Assembly (NCBI GenBank): GCA_050014815.1
Contig: JBEKCP010000203.1
Location: forward strand, 1-9,158
DNA: 9,158 bases
DNA from: JBEKCP01 sp050014815
Lineage (GTDB): Bacteria > Planctomycetota > Planctomycetia > Pirellulales > Thermoguttaceae
Reading direction: 5' to 3'
The number at the start of each line of letters is the position of its first letter. Position 1 is the first letter of the stretch. Below, in pieces: positions 5,159 to 9,158 of this stretch. The position numbers were made by a program, and so were the translations under genes. The notes beneath the pieces were generated by a model. It did no database searches. It had not been told where the DNA came from and was given only the letters and a program-made list of their open reading frames with translations.

Positions 5159-7608
5159 TTTGCCACCTCGCGGACCTTCAGGAAGAGATAGCCGGCCACG
5201 AGCGCCGGCACCACGAACGCCGCTGCGCGAAACAGGCACTTGAAGAAGATCGCCCAACTGATGTCGAAGCCGAAAGCAACGTAGTCGACCAGGTCGAAGT
5301 GTCCGAAAGCGGGCAGGACCGACGAGAGGACCCCGAGCAGCCACTGCATGACCATGTCGATCATCTTGGCCACGTTGGTCTGGAGCCCCGGCTCCAGCGG
5401 CATGATCATGTTCTGCTGCGTCCCGATGCGGATCAAGGACTCGGCCGGTCCGCCGCCGATAAGCTGCTCGCCCGTCAGCCCGGCGACATAGGCGATGTGA
5501 TCGGCGCAGAGCCCCGCGACGGCGGTCGCCGCCGTGGCGACCAGCGCCACCGGGGCGCTGAGGAACGTGCTCAGGGTCACGCCCGTCACCAGCACCAGCA
5601 CCATCTGGAGCCACAGGCCGGTGAACGCCTTGAGGAAGTTGAGGAAGAACGAGGCGTCGCCGGCGCGGAAGTAGAGGTCTGCCTGGGCGGCGCCGAAGTA
5701 TTGTGCCCGCTCGATGCACTGGAGGCCGACCTCCAGCCGGCCGTCGTCGGAGACCATACTCTCGACGGCCAGCATCAGGAGCGGGTCCCCTGCCTGGATC
5801 GTCTGGCCCTTGCCGACCCGCAGCTTGAACACGTGCCCGGCGCGGGGAGTGTGGATTGAGACCACGTCCTTGTCGGTCTTCACTTTGGCCACCACGTCGT
5901 TGGCTGCGACCCGGTCCCCCTCATTGACCAGCACGTCAACGAGCTCGCCGCTGTGGATGTTCTCGCCCAACTCGGGTAACTCAACGTCGAAATGGTGCAG
6001 CAGGTCGATCGTTTCGGTGCGGCCGTCGGCCTTGCGGTCCACAAGGGTTCGGGGGATCGACTGGACGTCGGTGGCGAACTTCTTGGCCCCGAAGTTCCGC
6101 ACCTCGACCTTCCGCTGCGTCTGGGGGTTACGGACCCAGAGCGTCCCGAGGATCGGCTTGGCGACGTCGCCCTTGTGCGAGCGGAAGACCTCGATGGTCA
6201 TCTCCAGCGGGATGCCGTCGGGGAACTTCGACTTGGGGAACAACCGGTCGTCGATCCCCTCGAAGGTCCAGATGGCCGCGGCCTTGCCCCCGCCCTGGAT
6301 GAAGCTGCGGTAGGTCCACTCGTCGCCCACATTGACGCCCTTCTCGACCTCCCGGCCCTGGCTGTCCGTGAAGCGGAGCTTGCCGTAGACGGGCACCCGG
6401 GCCACCAACTGGCCCTGGGGCTGGCCGACCCGATAGACGGCCGGCTCGCCGTCGCCCTCGATCGAAACGTTGTGCGTGTGGCCCTGCTTGGTCTCGACGA
6501 CCGCGTTGCCCGCCGGGTCGATCGTCACTTCGTGCTGGTGGTCGTTGGCGACGCCCGTGAGTCCCTTCTTCCACGTCCCCAGGCGGCCGGGCAGGACCTC
6601 GTCGTGAAGGTGCGCGGCGGTAAGCTGGTGCGTGTGCCTCAGGCCCCGGACCGTGAACGCGTAACTCACCACCGCCATGCCGCCCAGCAGCAAGGTCCCC
6701 ACCAGAGTGAACCCCAACACCCGGCCCAGGACGATCTCGCTCGCCCGGACCGGCTTGGTCACGATCGTGTGGATCGTCCGGTCCTTGATGTCCCCGGGCA
6801 GGCTCAAGGCACTGAGGAACAGCGCCAAGAGCAGCAGCAAGTAGCCGGTCGTGGTCAGCACGACCTGGAGATACAGCCGGGCCGGCTGATCGCTGCTGGG
6901 ACTGATGAACCAGCCGGCGAAGGCCATCAACACGAGGAAGACGGCGAAGACCACGAGCGCCCTGCGGCGCAACGAATCGCGGAAGGCGAGCCAGGCGAGG
7001 GCCGCCACCCGCCGGGGCGAGGTCCGCACCAGATCCAGGACTGTTTCCACCAGCGCCCGGCCGCTGCGGACGGTTGCCTCGACCGGTCCGCTGCGGAGGG
7101 CCGCCACAAACCAGCCGAAGGCGAACGTCACTGCCACCAGGGTCGCGACGACCATGATCCAGCGATACAGCGCCCCTTCATACCATTGCGGTCCCAACAG
7201 CAGGCCGAGTCCGCGGACCGGCAGTTCGAGCAAGGCGGCCACGAGCGTTCTGGTGGTGATCGCCGGCGTTTCGGGCGCTGGTTCACCGGCTGACGATTCG
7301 ACCGCTTCGCTGGCGGCCGCAGCGGCCGGGGCCTCGGCGGGGACGACCGTCCAGTCGAGCAACCATAGCGCGGCGAAGAACCCCGTCACCAGCAGCACGC
7401 CCCAGGCGGCCAGGCCCGCCGTTTTCCCCGCGCCGCGGCTGACCATCAGCGGCCCGCGCCTCAAGGCCCGCACCGCCCACCAGGCGGCAAGCACCGCCAG
7501 GGGTATCATCGCTGCCGCCGCGGGGGTTCTCAGAAGGGCGCCGTCGAACCAGCGGACGCCCAGGAGCCAGTCCCAAAACGGCGTTGTGTCGAGGTTCTCG
7601 TTAACCAT
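5155..7608 (-). CDS. ABC-2 type permease with a lipoyl-domain insert
   Basis: This 817-residue inner-membrane protein is the permease of the ABC transporter encoded with the upstream ATPase. Membrane segments fall at about 31-48, 66-86, 149-171, 217-236, 248-269, 292-318, 660-684, 685-708 and 784-810, plus a weaker one near 753-768. The loop PGDIKDRTIHTIVTKPVRAS (271-290), followed by EIVLGRVLG, is the characteristic cytoplasmic coupling loop of ABC-2 permeases. Residues 319-655 form a soluble insert. By positive-inside reasoning it is extracytoplasmic. It contains four His-x-His motifs (325-379), a beta-rich middle part (390-520) and a lipoyl-type domain (about 539-615). Residues 15-53 and 137-175 are an internal duplication. 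The ATG at 7608 has no strong ribosome binding site. The stop overlaps the next gene's ATG. Large permeases of this build are typical of planctomycetes; the complete lipoyl-like domain is the odd part. The substrate cannot be inferred. Confidence 0.9.
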   Translation of the reverse strand: MVNENLDTTPFWDWLLGVRWFDGALLRTPAAAAMIPLAVLAAWWAVRALRRGPLMVSRGAGKTAGLAAWGVLLVTGFFAALWLLDWTVVPAEAPAAAAASEAVESSAGEPAPETPAITTRTLVAALLELPVRGLGLLLGPQWYEGALYRWIMVVATLVAVTFAFGWFVAALRSGPVEATVRSGRALVETVLDLVRTSPRRVAALAWLAFRDSLRRRALVVFAVFLVLMAFAGWFISPSSDQPARLYLQVVLTTTGYLLLLLALFLSALSLPGDIKDRTIHTIVTKPVRASEIVLGRVLGFTLVGTLLLGGMAVVSYAFTVRGLRHTHQLTAAHLHDEVLPGRLGTWKKGLTGVANDHQHEVTIDPAGNAVVETKQGHTHNVSIEGDGEPAVYRVGQPQGQLVARVPVYGKLRFTDSQGREVEKGVNVGDEWTYRSFIQGGGKAAAIWTFEGIDDRLFPKSKFPDGIPLEMTIEVFRSHKGDVAKPILGTLWVRNPQTQRKVEVRNFGAKKFATDVQSIPRTLVDRKADGRTETIDLLHHFDVELPELGENIHSGELVDVLVNEGDRVAANDVVAKVKTDKDVVSIHTPRAGHVFKLRVGKGQTIQAGDPLLMLAVESMVSDDGRLEVGLQCIERAQYFGAAQADLYFRAGDASFFLNFLKAFTGLWLQMVLVLVTGVTLSTFLSAPVALVATAATAVAGLCADHIAYVAGLTGEQLIGGGPAESLIRIGTQQNMIMPLEPGLQTNVAKMIDMVMQWLLGVLSSVLPAFGHFDLVDYVAFGFDISWAIFFKCLFRAAAFVVPALVAGYLFLKVREVAK
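5764..5994 (-). other. Lipoyl-type domain inside the permease
   Basis: Permease residues 539-615 read as a full lipoyl domain of the 2-oxo-acid dehydrogenase E2 type. They open with ELPELGENIHSGELV, continue with VNEGDRVAANDVV, then KTDKDVV with Lys580 (codon 5869-5871) at the modified-lysine position, then TPRAGHV and VGKGQTIQAGDPLLML. The Asp-Lys turn and the flanking Gly residues are all present, and the length of about 75 residues is normal. The same fold also serves as the barrel-sandwich hybrid in membrane fusion proteins, which are not lipoylated. Confidence 0.85.
6472..6636 (-). other. His-x-His cluster in the permease insert
   Basis: Permease residues 325-379 contain HTH (325-327), HLH (333-335), HQH (357-359) and HTH (377-379), spread over 55 residues directly after the sixth membrane segment. 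Acidic residues lie near three of them. Paired histidines like this often coordinate transition metals, but the HQH and HTH copies sit in a Gly/Asn-rich beta-type context where they may be structural. Confidence 0.7.
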
Positions 7609-7644
7609 GCTTGGGGTCCGCGCGCGAGCACGAAGCTCGAAATC

Positions 7645-7788
7645 CGAAATCCGAAATCCGAAACAAATTCAAATTACCTAAACTCCCAATGACAAAAAGG
7701 CCGGCGCACCGCGGGCGCAATCCCGGTCAGACGCAAACGACCCGTTTGGAATTTCGGGTTTGGAATTTGTTTCGGATTTCGGATTTCG
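7645..7788. repeat. Perfect 26-bp inverted repeat between ATPase and permease genes
   Basis: The arms at 7645-7670 and 7763-7788 are exact reverse complements over 26 bp, built from the word CGAAATC and ending AACAAATTC. A further copy of the word lies outside the left arm (7638-7644). The 92-nt centre includes a 10-bp direct repeat TTTGGAATTT (7745-7754 and 7759-7768). The base composition is AT-richer than the flanking genes. It resembles the dispersed AAATCCGAAATCC-type intergenic repeats found in many environmental genomes and carries no gene. It fills most of the 217-nt spacer inside the exporter operon. Confidence 0.9.
7667..7695 (-). promoter_or_regulatory. Possible internal promoter before the permease gene
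   Basis: On the minus strand TTGTCA (7695-7690, 5 of 6 to the -35 consensus) and TTGAAT (7672-7667, 4 of 6 to the -10 consensus) are separated by 17 nt. It would give a leader of about 50 nt to the permease ATG. The -10 box overlaps the inverted repeat arm, and AT-rich repeats generate such matches by chance, so support is weak. Confidence 0.22.
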
Positions 7789-7825
7789 ATATTCGGACTT
7801 GCCGACGATATTTCTGCTCAAATGC

Positions 7826-9158
7826 TCAATCCAATGTTTCATTGGCCTGCCCGGTGCGGACACGGCGGCCCGGATGGGCCTCGCTCTCCTCGATAACCCG
7901 CACGAACAGCTCCTCCAACGTCGCCGTGGGGTTGCCGACCGACTGCACCGTGCCGTTGTGACGCTCGACCACCTGCCGGATCTCCGCGACCGCCTCGTCG
8001 CTCAGGCTGGACGTGTGGATCTCCGTCACGTCGCGGACCTTCAGAAGGTCATCGACACGGCCCAGTTCCTTCAACTCGCCCTGGTGGAGGATCGCGATGC
8101 GGTCGCAAACGTCCTGGACGTCGGCCAGCAGGTGGCTGCACATGAGGATCGTCTTGCCCTGCTTCTGCAAGTTCAGGATGAGCGACTTCATCTCGTGGGT
8201 GTGGATGGGGTCCAGCCCGCTGGTGGGCTCGTCCAGAAAGAGGACCTCGGGATCGTTGATCAGGGCCTGGGCCAGGCCGATGAGGCGGGTCATGCCCTTG
8301 GAGTATTCCCGCAACTGGCGGCGGCGGGCCTTGGTGAGCCCGACCATCTCGATCAGGTCGGCCGTCCGCTGCCGGCGGACATTCCGGGGCATCTTGAACA
8401 GCCGCCCGTAAAAATCGAGCGTCTCCTCGGCGTTGAGAAACCGGTAGAGATAGGACTCCTCCGGCAGGTACCCGATCCGCTCGTTCTTGGTGACCTCGGT
8501 GGCGTCCCTCCCGAAGACGAGGGCCTGCCCGCTGGTGGGAAACAACAGGCCCAACAGGAGCTTGATGGTCGTGGTCTTGCCGGAGCCGTTGGGCCCCAAG
8601 AGGCCGAAGACCTCGCCGCGGCGGACCTCCAGGTCGAGGGCCTTCAGGGCGCGGACCTTCTGCCGGCCCCAGAAATCACGATAAACCTTGCTGAGATTCC
8701 GCGTCTCGATGACGACTTCCGCGGGGGCGCCCGGCGTCTCAGGCGACAGAAGAATAGGCGCCTGCGACAACGGCCAGCGCGGTTGGGGCCCCTCCGGTCC
8801 CTCCGGCTGGTATTCCGCGTCGCCAAAGGCCAAGATCGGATAGAAGATGAACGGCAAGAAGACCAGCCCGACGCCAAAACCGGGTTCCTTGCCGAAGTTT
8901 TTCGCTTGGTCCATCGCAACGACAAGGGCGACGACCAGGTTGACCAGGGGGACAAAATAGAGGACGAGCCACCACCCCGGCCTGCCCGCCACTTTCAGCA
9001 TCAGGTATTGACGGTAAACGGGGACGAGAGCGCCCCAGCCCGGCCGTCCGGCCTTTGTAAACACGATCCAGACGCCGGCGATCGCCAGGGCGCTGAGGGC
9101 CAGGACGGCCAGGAAGACGAACAGGCCCAGCGTGGAGCCTGCCCTTTCTGTGTCCTCC
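7826..9158 (-). CDS. ABC transporter ATPase fused to an N-terminal DUF5684-type membrane domain (5' end outside window)
   Basis: This is the ATP-hydrolysing subunit of the exporter. The frame is open to the right edge, so the true start lies beyond 9158; the GTG at 9064 is inside the membrane domain. Numbering from that GTG, the upstream coded residues form a first membrane helix (LGLFVFLAVLALSALAIAGV) and residues 2-85 complete a DUF5684-like domain. That domain shows FTKAGRPGWGALVPVYRQYL, a second helix (31-51), then NFGKEPGFGVGLVFLPFIFY and GDAEY. After a Pro-rich linker (86-115) comes the nucleotide-binding domain: Walker A GPNGSGKT (157-164), signature YSKGM (254-258), Walker B VLFLDEP (274-280), SGLD D-loop (282-285) and switch His311. 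A C-terminal extension (346-412) is typical of ABC-2 exporter ATPases. All catalytic motifs are intact. The permease lies 217 nt downstream on the same strand. The fusion tethers the ATPase to the membrane independently of the permease. Confidence 0.92.
   Translation of the reverse strand, partial: EDTERAGSTLGLFVFLAVLALSALAIAGVWIVFTKAGRPGWGALVPVYRQYLMLKVAGRPGWWLVLYFVPLVNLVVALVVAMDQAKNFGKEPGFGVGLVFLPFIFYPILAFGDAEYQPEGPEGPQPRWPLSQAPILLSPETPGAPAEVVIETRNLSKVYRDFWGRQKVRALKALDLEVRRGEVFGLLGPNGSGKTTTIKLLLGLLFPTSGQALVFGRDATEVTKNERIGYLPEESYLYRFLNAEETLDFYGRLFKMPRNVRRQRTADLIEMVGLTKARRRQLREYSKGMTRLIGLAQALINDPEVLFLDEPTSGLDPIHTHEMKSLILNLQKQGKTILMCSHLLADVQDVCDRIAILHQGELKELGRVDDLLKVRDVTEIHTSSLSDEAVAEIRQVVERHNGTVQSVGNPTATLEELFVRVIEESEAHPGRRVRTGQANETLD

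Noticed and set aside
3833..5191. Long open frame on the plus strand opposite the TPR-like gene
   Set aside because: It is the complement of a GC-rich gene. Its product is a low-complexity Val/Gly/Leu string without motifs, while the minus-strand frame has a signal anchor, TPR-like helices and an operon overlap.
5159..5719. N-terminal extension of the TPR-like protein upstream of its ATG
   Set aside because: It would overlap the permease in another frame, is Arg/Gly-rich without structure, and the ATG at 5158 is followed directly by a good signal anchor.
5764..5994. A separate E2 acyltransferase or biotin carrier gene
   Set aside because: The domain is in frame within the permease, with no start, no catalytic acyltransferase domain and a TDK rather than MKM motif.
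5992..7293. Long open frame on the plus strand opposite the permease
   Set aside because: The product is rich in Gln, Gly, Asp and Arg without any domain; the minus-strand permease with membrane segments explains this DNA.
7697..7735. Intrinsic terminator before the permease (GC-rich stretch followed by T5 on the minus strand)
   Set aside because: No stem longer than about 4 perfect pairs can be drawn immediately before the T-run, and it would cut the exporter operon.

Overview
The window looks like chromosomal DNA from a planctomycete, or a close Planctomycetes/Verrucomicrobia relative. The best marker is the gene at 2862-3341, which matches the Minf_1886 family (the 'Verruc_Plancto-restricted' protein). 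GC-rich coding DNA, spacers filled with short-word repeats, and the large planctomycete-style ABC-2 permease with a soluble extracytoplasmic insert agree with this. Genus cannot be read from the sequence.

Left part (1-3600), mostly plus strand: the 3' end of a small membrane-protein gene (open at the left edge to 395); a secreted coiled-coil protein with four 11-residue repeats (437-1000); a minus-strand YjbQ/UPF0047 gene (1094-1537); a small cysteine-rich protein (1794-2030); a PSP1/RicT-like protein (2118-2846) followed 15 nt later by the Minf_1886-family gene (2862-3341); and a 36-residue single-span membrane protein (3436-3546). Two GC-rich hairpins with the same GCA triloop (1028-1048, 3570-3590) lie at convergent gene ends. 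Promoter-like sites precede the cysteine-rich gene and the PSP1 gene.

Right part (3611-9158), all minus strand, transcribed right to left: an ABC ATPase whose N-terminus is a DUF5684-type membrane domain (open at the right edge to 7826); a 217-nt spacer with a perfect 26-bp inverted repeat; an 817-residue ABC-2 permease (7608-5155); and a membrane-anchored, TPR-like protein (5158-3611) whose start overlaps the permease stop as ATGA. Together they look like an exporter with a dedicated extracytoplasmic partner.

The most unusual signal is in the permease. Between its membrane parts is a soluble insert of about 335 residues. It carries four His-x-His motifs and a complete lipoyl-type domain with an intact TDK lysine. 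Predicted topology places this insert outside the cytoplasm. The permease N-terminus also holds an ungapped 39-residue internal duplication. The ATPase-DUF5684 fusion, the lipoyl-bearing permease and the TPR partner are the best candidate here for an undescribed system; its substrate is unknown.

No tRNA, rRNA, CRISPR array, transposase or integrase was seen. No gene-free stretch exceeds 300 bases; the longest are 1538-1793 and 7609-7825, both holding inverted repeats.
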